From contig NCBR01000110.1 in the NCBI GenBank assembly GCA_002279285.1, positions 1 to 7,877 of the forward strand: 7,877 bases of DNA, written 5' to 3'. The translations under genes were made by a program, and so were the position numbers. Source of the DNA: Acidobacteria bacterium 37-71-11. GTDB lineage: Bacteria; Acidobacteriota; Thermoanaerobaculia; Thermoanaerobaculales; Thermoanaerobaculaceae. The notes below the pieces were generated by a model that saw only the letters and a list, made by a program, of their open reading frames with translations, searched no databases and was not told the origin of the DNA. Positions 1-5,493 of the stretch are shown piece after piece. The stretch's first letter is position 1; the number at the start of each line of letters is the position of its first letter.

Positions 1-316
1 GCGCCGGTTCTCGTTCGACGAGCTGCCGCAGCTCGTCAACGTCGTCCGCGGCGAGATGTCGCTCGTGGGACCGCGGCCGGAACGGCCCGAGTTCGTGGCA
101 CGCTTCCGCGAGCGGTACCCGGAGTACATGTCGCGCCATCGCGTCCGCGCTGGGATCACCGGCTGGGCGCAGGTGCACGACCTGCGTGGCCAGAGCTCGA
201 TCCGGAAGCGGATCGCGTACGACCTGTACTACATCGACAACTGGACGCTGGGGCTGGACTTCAAGATTTTGTGGTTGACCGTGCTGCGGTTCTGGCGCCA
301 CCGTCACGCCTACTAG
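1..316 (+). CDS. Polyprenyl-phosphate sugar-1-phosphate transferase, 3' end (partial)
   Basis: C-terminal 104 residues of a bacterial sugar transferase (PF02397, WcaJ/ExoY-like). The first complete codon is at 2, and the gene begins outside the window. The visible part carries the family's conserved tail in order: DELPQLxNVxRGEMSLVGPRPE, then PEF, a GITGWAQV segment followed by RG, and YDLYYIDNW near the C-terminus. Members of this family move a hexose-1-phosphate from a nucleotide sugar to undecaprenyl phosphate on the inner membrane, the first step of an exopolysaccharide or O-antigen repeat unit. The catalytic Asp/Glu and N-terminal membrane segments are upstream and cannot be checked. The ending (His-Ala-Tyr, TAG) is typical in length. 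It probably closes a polysaccharide operon, since the next 450 bp are non-coding. Substrate sugar cannot be told from this fragment. Confidence 0.93.
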   Translation, partial: RRFSFDELPQLVNVVRGEMSLVGPRPERPEFVARFRERYPEYMSRHRVRAGITGWAQVHDLRGQSSIRKRIAYDLYYIDNWTLGLDFKILWLTVLRFWRHRHAY

Positions 317-379
317 CGCCGCCGATAGCGGACCACAATCCTGGCGGGGGGTCCCGCGGCCGCTCCACCGTCCGCCCGG

Positions 380-730
380 CCGCTCTAGACCCCCCGCGCC
401 CCCCGCGAGCCGCGGCAAAGCCGCGTCTCGCCTGGCGTTGGACTCGGCGGATCGGATGCTCACGTAGCCTCCGGCTACGCTCCGCCGCGGCCGCCTCGGG
501 CGCCTTGCATCCGGCCCACTCTCGGCGGCGCGGCTACACGCCGCAAGCTGTGAGGTCCTGCCTATCGTTGAGCTGCTCGTCCTCGGAGGCGCTCAAGGGC
601 GCGCAGGCTGCGGCCGGCGCGGCCGGTTCTGATGTGGGGCGCGACCGCCGGGCGCGCTGTTGTTGCTTTTGTAGCGGCGTTTGCTCGCAAGCGCCGGTCT
701 TCCGTGGCGCGGCTGCCTCAGCCGCGCTCG
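380..730. repeat. Gene-free stretch rich in stem-loops, probable dispersed intergenic repeat
   Basis: Between the sugar transferase stop (316) and the thioesterase start (767) I see no supportable gene. The open frames across it are compositional shadows. It holds a series of inverted repeats: 411-416/420-425 (CGCGGC-AAA-GCCGCG); 453-459/507-513 (7 bp, CGGATGC) enclosing 463-469/473-479 (7 bp, CGTAGCC with a 3-nt loop); 568-573/591-596 (TTGAGC) enclosing a small CCT/AGG stem; 675-684/687-696 (10 pairs, one G-T wobble, the innermost pairs necessarily open); and 707-715/719-727 (9 bp perfect, 3-nt loop). Short near-direct repeats (ACTCGGCGG-like near 442 and 520; CGGCTAC at 472 and 531) add to the impression of a composite element. 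No T-tract follows any stem, so ordinary intrinsic terminators are not evident. That it is multicopy is inference; one window cannot show it. Confidence 0.5.
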
Positions 731-738
731 AGGACGGG

Positions 739-744
739 TATCAT
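739..744 (+). promoter_or_regulatory. Putative -10 element of the thioesterase gene
   Basis: TATCAT lies 12 bp after the perfect 9-bp stem-loop 707-727. The predicted transcription start is about 751, giving a leader of about 16 nt to the GTG at 767. No -35 resembling TTGACA sits at the right distance; the expected -35 position falls on the loop of the stem-loop. Prediction by motif only. Confidence 0.35.
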
Positions 745-766
745 CCGGGTGCTTGGGGGTGCGAAG

Positions 767-1528
767 GTGACCGACGGGCCGGCGGTGTGGACGGACGGCT
801 ACAGGGTGCGGGCGTACGAGGTCGGCGCCGACGGGCGAGCGACGCTCCCGGCGGTGTGCAACTGGCTGCAGGAGACCGCCGGAAACCACGCCACCGCGCT
901 CGGGTGGGCGGTCGACACCCTACAGGCGCAGGGGCGCACATGGGTGCTGTCCAGACTGCACCTCCGTCTTGCCGAGCTGCCGCGGTGGCGGGACGAGGTG
1001 CGGGTCACGACCTGGCCGGCCGGGGTGCACCGAGTGTTCGCCTTGCGCGAGTTCCGCATCGAGGACGGGGGTGGGCGGGAGCTGGGGATCGCCACGACCG
1101 GCTGGCTGCTGCTCGACCTCGCGACGCACCGGCCGCTGCGGTCGCTCGCGGACGTCGAGGCCATTGCGCGCAACGCGCCGGGGCGGGTGCTCGACGACCC
1201 GTTCGACCGGCTGCCCGAGACCGAAAGCCCGGATTCCGAGACCGCGGTCGAGGTGCGCTTCGCCGACCTCGACATGAACCATCACGCCAACAACGTGAGC
1301 GTGATCGCCTGGGCGCTCGAGGCGCTCCCCGAGGACGTCGCGCTGGGCGCGACCTTCGGCGCGCTCGAGATCGAATTCCGCGCCGAGACCCACCACGGCG
1401 ACACGATCGGGGTGCGGGCGCAGCGCGAGCCGGCCGCGCCGGCCACGTTCCGCCACACCCTCGTGCGCGCCGGCGACGGCCGCGAGATCGCCCGCGCCCG
1501 CTCGGTGTGGACGCCCGGCCGGAGCTAG
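767..1528 (+). CDS. Acyl-ACP thioesterase (FatA/FatB-like, double hotdog)
   Basis: A 253-residue protein of the acyl-ACP thioesterase family (PF01643), which hydrolyses acyl-ACP to release free fatty acids in the cytoplasm. It has two hotdog halves, roughly residues 5-130 and 155-250. The second holds DLDMNHHANN: D169, N171 and H173 match the D-x-N-x-H of plant FatB, and E207 in the following EFRAE strand sits where FatB has its catalytic Glu. The alignment is from memory. An in-frame ATG at 632 would add 45 residues, but those codons run through strong stem-loops and look non-coding (Arg/Ala/Ser-rich). The GTG at 767 has GGGGG (755-759) 7 nt upstream; the GTG at 749 is another option. The stop codon shares CTAG with the convergent metallopeptidase. 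Likely roles are fatty acid release or membrane lipid remodelling; chain-length preference cannot be inferred. Confidence 0.85.
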   Translation: MTDGPAVWTDGYRVRAYEVGADGRATLPAVCNWLQETAGNHATALGWAVDTLQAQGRTWVLSRLHLRLAELPRWRDEVRVTTWPAGVHRVFALREFRIEDGGGRELGIATTGWLLLDLATHRPLRSLADVEAIARNAPGRVLDDPFDRLPETESPDSETAVEVRFADLDMNHHANNVSVIAWALEALPEDVALGATFGALEIEFRAETHHGDTIGVRAQREPAAPATFRHTLVRAGDGREIARARSVWTPGRS

Positions 1529-2112
1529 TCGGGTTCTTCCCCCGAGCGGTGGAGGAGCGCTCGTTCCACGGGGTGGAGCCGCTCCCAGTTCCCCGCCAGC
1601 CAGCTCACGCCCGCGAGGAACGCGTCGGCGCGGTCGGTGCCCGGGCAGACGCGCTGCAGCAGCGTCCTGAACGCCTCCGAGTGATCGAGGTGGAACGCGT
1701 GTGCGAGTTCGTGCGCCACGACCGCCTCCAGCACCCAGCGCGGCATGGGCCGCAGCACGGCGTTGAGCCGGATCGTCCGGCTCGACGGCGAGTAGCTCCC
1801 CCACTGGCTGCGCTGGGTGGTGACGAAGGCGACCCCGTGCACTTCCGGCGGCTGCGGGAAGCGGGCGGCGACGCGCCGGGCAAGTGCGAGGGCGTCCTCC
1901 TCGCCGTTGATCTGGCGGGCGCGCGCCCGCCGGAGCAGGGTGCGCGCCAGGTCGGGAATCGCGGCGTCGATCTCGCTCCTGGTCGCGTGGTAGGGGACGC
2001 TCAGGCTGATCGTCGAGCCGCGCAGCCGCGCGTTGAGGTTCTTGACCCGTTTGCGCTCGACGACCAGCGTGAGCGCGACGCCGTCGACGGTGAGGGTGCG
2101 CGGTTCGTCCAC
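1525..2112 (-). CDS. YgjP-type (DUF45/SprT-like) zinc metallopeptidase
   Basis: A 195-residue predicted zinc metalloprotease of the YgjP/DUF45 family (PF01863). An N-terminal beta-rich part (residues 5-42, with RKRVKNLNARL resembling the family's usual start) is followed by a helical linker. The core has WGSYS (104-108), then IRLN, then VVAHELAHAFHLDHSEAF. H134 and H138 of HELAH with H144 of HLDHS are the expected zinc ligands, and E135 is the catalytic acid/base. No signal peptide or membrane segment is seen, so it is probably cytoplasmic; its physiological substrate is unknown. The start is GTG at 2112. An ATG at 2120 is out of frame. There is no Shine-Dalgarno, but TAGAAT lies 6 nt before the start. 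It is downstream of DUF971 on the same strand with a 31-nt gap and may be co-transcribed as well as independently transcribed. Confidence 0.88.
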   Translation of the reverse strand: MDEPRTLTVDGVALTLVVERKRVKNLNARLRGSTISLSVPYHATRSEIDAAIPDLARTLLRRARARQINGEEDALALARRVAARFPQPPEVHGVAFVTTQRSQWGSYSPSSRTIRLNAVLRPMPRWVLEAVVAHELAHAFHLDHSEAFRTLLQRVCPGTDRADAFLAGVSWLAGNWERLHPVERALLHRSGEEPD

Positions 2113-2118
2113 CCGCGC

Positions 2119-2124
2119 ATTCTA
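2119..2124 (-). promoter_or_regulatory. Putative -10 element (leaderless) for the YgjP-type gene
   Basis: On the minus strand TAGAAT is followed by 6 nt and then the GTG start at 2112, so a transcript starting 7 nt after the hexamer would begin at the start codon. It sits in the 31-nt gap between the DUF971 stop and this gene. No clear -35. Confidence 0.45.
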
Positions 2125-2143
2125 GCCGTGCGCCCCCACCGGC

Positions 2144-2494
2144 CTAGGGAGCCGGCGGAGCCCCGGCGCGGCAGCCGTCGCACGGGCAGGCGGCGCGCAG
2201 CTCGGCGAGGGTGTAGATGCCGTAGTCGTGGCCGTCGCCCCAGGTGACCTGGAGACCGTAATTGCCGACGAGTCCGACCGCAACGGGCACGAACGCTTCG
2301 GGGACGAGCGGCTTCAACGTCGGCAGCGTCGAGCGGCCGAAGAGGTGGCCCTCCCCCTTGCACTCGGCGCAGGTGCACGCCCGGCGCAGCTCGGCGCCGG
2401 GGTAGTACGACTCGTGGCCGTCGGCCCACACCACGACGACGTCGCCGCCGACGACCATGACCTCCCGCGCCCTGGTCGGGCTATGAGAAGACAT
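2144..2494 (-). CDS. DUF971 protein with two CxCxxC motifs
   Basis: A 116-residue DUF971 protein (PF06155, the domain also found at the N-terminus of gamma-butyrobetaine hydroxylase, where it binds zinc). The chain shows two similar halves: W23-A-D-G-H followed by ELRRAC and C40-x-C42-x2-C45, and W85-G-D-G-H followed by ELRAAC and C103-x-C105-x2-C108. VGNYGLQVTW before the second half is characteristic of the family. The six cysteines are likely metal ligands; the molecular function of stand-alone members is not established. The start at 2494 is supported by GGAGGG 5 nt upstream; the next in-frame Met (2458) lacks one. No signal peptide. It is divergent from thiN, sharing a 104-bp intergenic region, and lies upstream of the YgjP-type gene. 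Confidence 0.87.
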   Translation of the reverse strand: MSSHSPTRAREVMVVGGDVVVVWADGHESYYPGAELRRACTCAECKGEGHLFGRSTLPTLKPLVPEAFVPVAVGLVGNYGLQVTWGDGHDYGIYTLAELRAACPCDGCRAGAPPAP

Positions 2495-2549
2495 CGCGAC
2501 CCTCCATCATCATCCCCGGGACGCCCTCGAGGAGGTGGTTCAATTGCAC
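2481..2549 (-). CDS. Possible 22-codon upstream ORF overlapping the DUF971 start
   Basis: From GTG at 2549 a frame of 22 codons ends at TAG 2481-2483, 14 nt inside the DUF971 gene and in a different frame. The peptide has a mixed, protein-like composition (Gln-Leu-Asn-His-Leu-Leu-Glu, three consecutive Met, and ends Asp-Val-Phe-Ser). This contrasts with the Arg/Pro-rich shadow further upstream in the same frame. It lies after the predicted minus-strand transcription start (about 2576), and the DUF971 ribosome binding site is inside it, so translational coupling is conceivable. No good Shine-Dalgarno precedes the GTG. It could equally be chance. Confidence 0.2.
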   Translation of the reverse strand: MQLNHLLEGVPGMMMEGRDVFS

Positions 2550-2582
2550 GAGCAGCGCCTGGGCACTCGGGGAACGGGCGAA

Positions 2583-2588
2583 AGTGTA
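2583..2588 (-). promoter_or_regulatory. Putative extended -10 element for DUF971
   Basis: Minus-strand TGC-TACACT is an extended -10 match (TGn plus hexamer). The predicted start is near 2576, giving a leader of about 82 nt to the DUF971 ATG. It overlaps by two bases the opposed thiN -10 element. No recognisable -35. Confidence 0.4.
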
Positions 2589-2592
2589 GCAT
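2587..2592 (+). promoter_or_regulatory. Putative -10 element (leaderless) for thiN
   Basis: TAGCAT is followed by 6 nt and then the ATG at 2599, so the expected transcription start coincides with the A of the start codon. No Shine-Dalgarno lies upstream of the ATG. No clear -35 at 16-18 nt. Confidence 0.45.
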
Positions 2593-2598
2593 GGGCCA

Positions 2599-3237
2599 AT
2601 GCGGGACGCGCTTGTCGTGGCGAACGCGCCGTGGCGCTGGCGAGAGGAGTTCGTGACGCTCCTGCGCCGTTCGGCGCTCGTGTTGGCGGCCGACGGCGGC
2701 GCCAACCACCTGGCGCGCGTCGGGGTGCGCCCGGCCGCGGTGGTGGGCGACCTCGACTCGATCCGTCCCGGCGTGCGTCGTTGGGTGGGGGAGGAGCGCA
2801 TCGTGGCGCGCCCCGACCAGGAATCCACCGATCTCCACAAGACCCTCGCCTACGCCTTCGACGAACGCGGCGTCCGAAGGGTGACCGTCGTCGCCGCAAC
2901 CGGCGGCAGGCTCGACCACGCCATCGAGAACCTCGCCTTGCTCGGGCGTTGGGCGGGCCGCGGCGAGGTCGAGCTGCTCGACGAGGAGCACCGGATCGTC
3001 GCGGTCAGCGACGCGTTCACCGCCGCGGCCGCGGCCGGGGCGACGGTCTCGCTGATGCCGCTCGGCCGCTGCGAGCGGGTGTGGACGCAGGGGCTGCGCT
3101 GGGCGCTCGACGGCGAGCCGCTGGACCTCGCGGGGCGCACCAGCGTCTCGAACGTCGCCGACGGCGGACCGGTCGAGGTGCGGGTGGAGGGGGGTGTCGT
3201 TCTCGTGTTCCTGCCCGGACTCTCTCGCGGCTGCTAG
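2599..3237 (+). CDS. thiN: Thiamine pyrophosphokinase
   Basis: A 212-residue thiamine pyrophosphokinase, which transfers pyrophosphate from ATP to thiamine to make thiamine diphosphate in the cytoplasm. The full motif set is present in order: ADGGAN (31-36), GDLDSI (50-55), DQESTDLHKTL (73-83) and GGRLDHAIENLALL (102-115). These form the ATP/Mg-binding N-terminal domain. The C-terminal beta domain, which binds thiamine in known structures, includes GRTSVSNVA (179-187). Length is normal for the bacterial family. The ATG at 2599 is the first in-frame start after the upstream -10 hexamer, and the protein begins directly with the first beta strand (ALVVANAP), so this start is well supported. No TPP riboswitch is seen upstream; the 104-bp divergent region is too short and lacks its conserved sequence. 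It is 11 nt upstream of the acyltransferase. Confidence 0.93.
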   Translation: MRDALVVANAPWRWREEFVTLLRRSALVLAADGGANHLARVGVRPAAVVGDLDSIRPGVRRWVGEERIVARPDQESTDLHKTLAYAFDERGVRRVTVVAATGGRLDHAIENLALLGRWAGRGEVELLDEEHRIVAVSDAFTAAAAAGATVSLMPLGRCERVWTQGLRWALDGEPLDLAGRTSVSNVADGGPVEVRVEGGVVLVFLPGLSRGC

Positions 3238-3240
3238 AAT
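3235..3240 (+). promoter_or_regulatory. Putative extended -10 element for the acyltransferase, overlapping the thiN stop
   Basis: TGC-TAGAAT is an extended -10 match whose TAG is also the thiN stop codon (3235-3237). The next gene's ATG (3249) follows after 8 nt, so the transcript would have a leader of 0-2 nt. No Shine-Dalgarno is present in the 11-nt gap. Confidence 0.45.
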
Positions 3241-3248
3241 CCCGGCCG

Positions 3249-4277
3249 ATGCAGTCCAAGATGGCGGGTTCCCCCCGCATCCTGCAAGCGTTCTATCGCC
3301 TCTACTTCAGCGTCACGATCCCGCTCTTGGTCTGGGCCTCGGTCCGCTGGCCGCTCGCCCTCATGTACTGGATGGCCCGCGCCCTCGTGATGCTGCCGTT
3401 CAACGTGGTGCGGCCGAAGTACCTGCGCGCGATCAAGGGGAACTACGCGCGCATCCTGGGGTTGCCTCCGGACCACCCCGAGGTGCGCCGCGTCGCCTGG
3501 CGGATGGGATACGAGCACGCCTACCACTGGATCGACTTCTTCCGCTGGTCGCAGTTGCCTCCGGAGGCGCTCGATGCGCACATCGTCGCGGTCGAGGGCG
3601 AGGCGCACTTCACCGCGGCGCGGAGTTGCGGGCGCGGCACGCTGCTGCTCTCGGCCCACATGGGCAACCCCGAGGTGGGCGCGGTGGCGATGGGCACGCA
3701 CTTCGAGCCGGTCCACGTCCTGTACTGGCGCGACCGCTTCGCCACCGCCGAAGAGTTCCGCACGAAAGCGCGGCTGCGCGGCAACGTCCACGGCATCCCC
3801 GTGGATGCCTCGCCGTTCTCGGTCGTCCCGGCGCTGCGCATCCTCCAGGCGGGCGGCGTCGTCGCCGCGCACGGCGACCGCGACTTCAACGACCAGGGGT
3901 GGCCGGTGGAGTTCTTCGGCGCCACCGCCAGCTTGCCGCCGGGGCCGTTCCTGCTTGCCGCGCGTTCGGGCGCGCTCATCGTCCCGACGTTCTTCCTCCT
4001 CACCCCGGAACGGACGTTCCAGGTGATCTACGAACCGCCTCTCGACCTCGACGGCGCCGACGGGGTCGAGGAACGGGCCCGCGCCGCGATGAAAACCTGG
4101 GCCGGGATCCTCGAGCGCCGGATCAGGCAGCACCCCGAGCAGTGGTACTGCTTCTACCCGTTCTGGGAGCGGGGGCCGGCCGAATGGCAAGGCGCGGCCG
4201 GCGGCGACGTCCCGGCGACGACCCAGCGAGAGCGACCGCAGGTGGACGCCCGCGCGCGGACTAGGCCTACAGCCTGA
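3249..4277 (+). CDS. LpxL/HtrB-family lipid A (Kdo2-lipid A) acyltransferase-like protein
   Basis: A 342-residue protein of the LpxL/HtrB/WaaM acyltransferase family (PF03279), which transfers an acyl chain from acyl-ACP to lipid A precursors or related glycolipids at the inner membrane. An N-terminal hydrophobic stretch (about residues 20-50) would anchor it. The catalytic H-x4-E is HMGNPE (H137, E142), inside SAHMGNPEVGA. The second conserved block is GGVVAAHGDRD (D210-R-D212), followed by FFG, LPPGPFLLAARSGA and PTFFL, all typical. The tail CFYPFWE matches the family's usual YWFHRRWK/YPFW end. The last 30 residues are hydrophilic and probably disordered. The ATG at 3249 is preferred because of the adjoining -10 element; Met5 (3261) is an alternative. 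The 3' end overlaps the convergent oxidoreductase by 11 bp. Acceptor and acyl donor cannot be determined. Confidence 0.87.
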   Translation: MQSKMAGSPRILQAFYRLYFSVTIPLLVWASVRWPLALMYWMARALVMLPFNVVRPKYLRAIKGNYARILGLPPDHPEVRRVAWRMGYEHAYHWIDFFRWSQLPPEALDAHIVAVEGEAHFTAARSCGRGTLLLSAHMGNPEVGAVAMGTHFEPVHVLYWRDRFATAEEFRTKARLRGNVHGIPVDASPFSVVPALRILQAGGVVAAHGDRDFNDQGWPVEFFGATASLPPGPFLLAARSGALIVPTFFLLTPERTFQVIYEPPLDLDGADGVEERARAAMKTWAGILERRIRQHPEQWYCFYPFWERGPAEWQGAAGGDVPATTQRERPQVDARARTRPTA

Positions 4278-5274
4278 CGATCATCTTCCCGGTGTTCTCG
4301 CCGGCGAACAGCCCCAGGAACGCCTTGGGCACGTTGGCGAACCCCTCGATCACGGTCTCGCGGACGCGCAGCCGTCCGTCATCGACCCAGGTCGAAAGCC
4401 GCTGCTGCGCCTCGGGGAAGCGCTCCTTGAAATCGAAGATGATGAACCCCTCGGCGCGGGCGCGGCGGACGAGCAGCGTGGCGAACGGCCGTGGGCCGCG
4501 CGGCGGGTTCTTGGCGTTGTACTGCGCGATCTGGCCGCAGATCACCAGGCGAGCCCTGAGGTTGATCAGACCGAGCGCCGCGTCGCTCACCGCCCCGCCC
4601 ACGTTGTCGAAGTAGACGTCCACCCCGTCCGGGCAGAGGGGGGCGAGCGCCGCGCGCAGGTCCTCGTGGGCCTTGTAGTTCAGCGCCGCGTGGAAGCCAA
4701 GCTCCTCTGTGAGCCAGCGCACCTTGTCATCGCTGCCCGCCACCCCCACGGCGCGGCACCCCATCAGGCGGGCGATCTGCCCCACGAGCGAGCCCACGGC
4801 GCCCGCCGCCCCGGAAACGAGTACGGTCTCTCCCGGCTTGGGCTGCCCCACGTCGAGGAGGCCGAAATAGGCGGTGAGACCGGGCATGCCGAGGGCGCCA
4901 AGGGCGAGCGAGGCCCGGTTCGCGGACAGCGCCACCTTCTGCAGCAAGCCGCCCGGAAGCACGCCCGCCGTCCGCCAGCCCAGCGGCGCCAGCACGAGGT
5001 CGCCGGCGGCGAAGTCGGGGTGTCGAGACTCCGCCACGCGGGCCACCGCCGCGCCCGCGATGACGTCGCCCGGCGAGAGGGGGGCGACGTAGCTCTTGAC
5101 CGGGCTCATCCGCCCGCGCATGTACGGGTCCACCGAAATGTAGAGGGTTTCCAGCCCCACCTCGCCGTCGCCGGGGGCCGGCACCGGCCGGCGCTCCAGA
5201 CGGAACGTCGAATCGTCGGGCATCCCCTCGGGGTACCCCGTGAGGATCCAGCACTCGCTCTGAAGAGTTGCCAT
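4267..5274 (-). CDS. NADPH-dependent oxidoreductase, MDR family (CurA/prostaglandin reductase-like)
   Basis: A 335-residue zinc-independent medium-chain reductase of the CurA/leukotriene B4 dehydrogenase group, which reduces the C=C bond of alpha,beta-unsaturated carbonyls with NADPH. The N-terminal domain has the signature SVDPYMRGRM (47-56) and GDVIAGAAVA (69-78). GLTAYFGLLDVGQPKPGETVLVSGAAGAVGS runs from about 132 to 162, with the Rossmann dinucleotide loop AAGAVGS at 156-162. YFDNVGG (221-227), ICGQIAQYN (245-253) and the C-terminal GENTGKMIV (325-333) are also family marks. The usual Cys/His zinc ligands of alcohol dehydrogenases are absent, as expected. The ATG at 5274 has a near-perfect AAAGGAG ribosome site (5281-5287) 6 nt upstream. 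Soluble, single-gene transcription unit by appearance. The natural substrate is unknown; detoxification of reactive enals/enones is the usual suggestion. Confidence 0.92.
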   Translation of the reverse strand: MATLQSECWILTGYPEGMPDDSTFRLERRPVPAPGDGEVGLETLYISVDPYMRGRMSPVKSYVAPLSPGDVIAGAAVARVAESRHPDFAAGDLVLAPLGWRTAGVLPGGLLQKVALSANRASLALGALGMPGLTAYFGLLDVGQPKPGETVLVSGAAGAVGSLVGQIARLMGCRAVGVAGSDDKVRWLTEELGFHAALNYKAHEDLRAALAPLCPDGVDVYFDNVGGAVSDAALGLINLRARLVICGQIAQYNAKNPPRGPRPFATLLVRRARAEGFIIFDFKERFPEAQQRLSTWVDDGRLRVRETVIEGFANVPKAFLGLFAGENTGKMIVRL

Positions 5275-5315
5275 CGCGCGCTCCTTTCGTTTCGCTCGTC
5301 CGCCGCTTCAAGCGC

Positions 5316-5321
5316 AGCATA
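5316..5321 (-). promoter_or_regulatory. Putative -10 element for the oxidoreductase
   Basis: Minus-strand TATGCT lies about 40 nt before the ATG, placing transcription start near 5309 with a leader of roughly 35 nt that contains the AAAGGAG site. No good -35 at 16-18 nt; TTGCGG occurs 21 nt upstream. Read-through from the tRNA promoter 170 nt further up is also possible. Confidence 0.35.
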
Positions 5322-5402
5322 GCGAAGATCGGCCGCGTGCGGCCGCAAGGCAGCATCACCTGATGGAACTCCGGAAACTGTCGAACGGGGGTGTTTCCCG
5401 AT

Positions 5403-5476
5403 TGGCTGGGGAGCAGGGATTCGAACCCCAATACCGTGGTCCAGAGCCACGTGTCCTGCCATTGGACGACTCCCCA
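5403..5476 (-). tRNA. tRNA-Gln (anticodon CUG)
   Basis: A 74-nt tRNA with encoded CCA (5403-5405) folds fully. The acceptor stem TGGGGAG/CTCCCCA is perfect (5470-5476 with 5407-5413). The D-stem is GTCC/GGAC. The anticodon stem CGTGG/CCACG holds loop CTCTGGA, so the anticodon is CTG, reading CAG. The variable region is 4 nt, and the T-arm has the TTCGAAT loop with two wobble pairs at the base of its stem. U1-A72, G2-C71, G3-C70, discriminator G73 and U35-G36 match identity elements known for E. coli GlnRS recognition. It sits divergently to gltX and glnS. A consensus promoter lies just upstream. No terminator with a T-tract is visible downstream. Confidence 0.97.
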
Positions 5477-5493
5477 GCACCGCTGGGACGCCA

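Noticed and set aside
632..766. Upstream ATG extension of the thioesterase (45 extra residues)
   Set aside because: The extra codons cover two strong stem-loops and the putative -10 element, and do not look like thioesterase or signal peptide sequence; the GTG at 767 has a ribosome site.
271..2247. 658-codon plus-strand open frame
   Set aside because: It runs through the stem-loop region and across the thioesterase in another frame, then antisense to the metallopeptidase. Its product is Arg/Ala/Gly-rich with no recognisable domain, a usual GC-rich shadow.
2495..2598. TPP riboswitch upstream of thiN
   Set aside because: No conserved THI-box sequence (CTGAGA-type) and the thiN transcript appears leaderless.
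5373..5398. Intrinsic terminator downstream of tRNA-Gln (GGAAAC/GTTTCC)
   Set aside because: Only a 6-bp stem with a 14-nt loop and no T-tract on the minus strand.
5403..5476. tRNA gene as an integration (att) site of a mobile element
   Set aside because: No integrase and no partial direct copy of the tRNA 3' end was noticed within the window.
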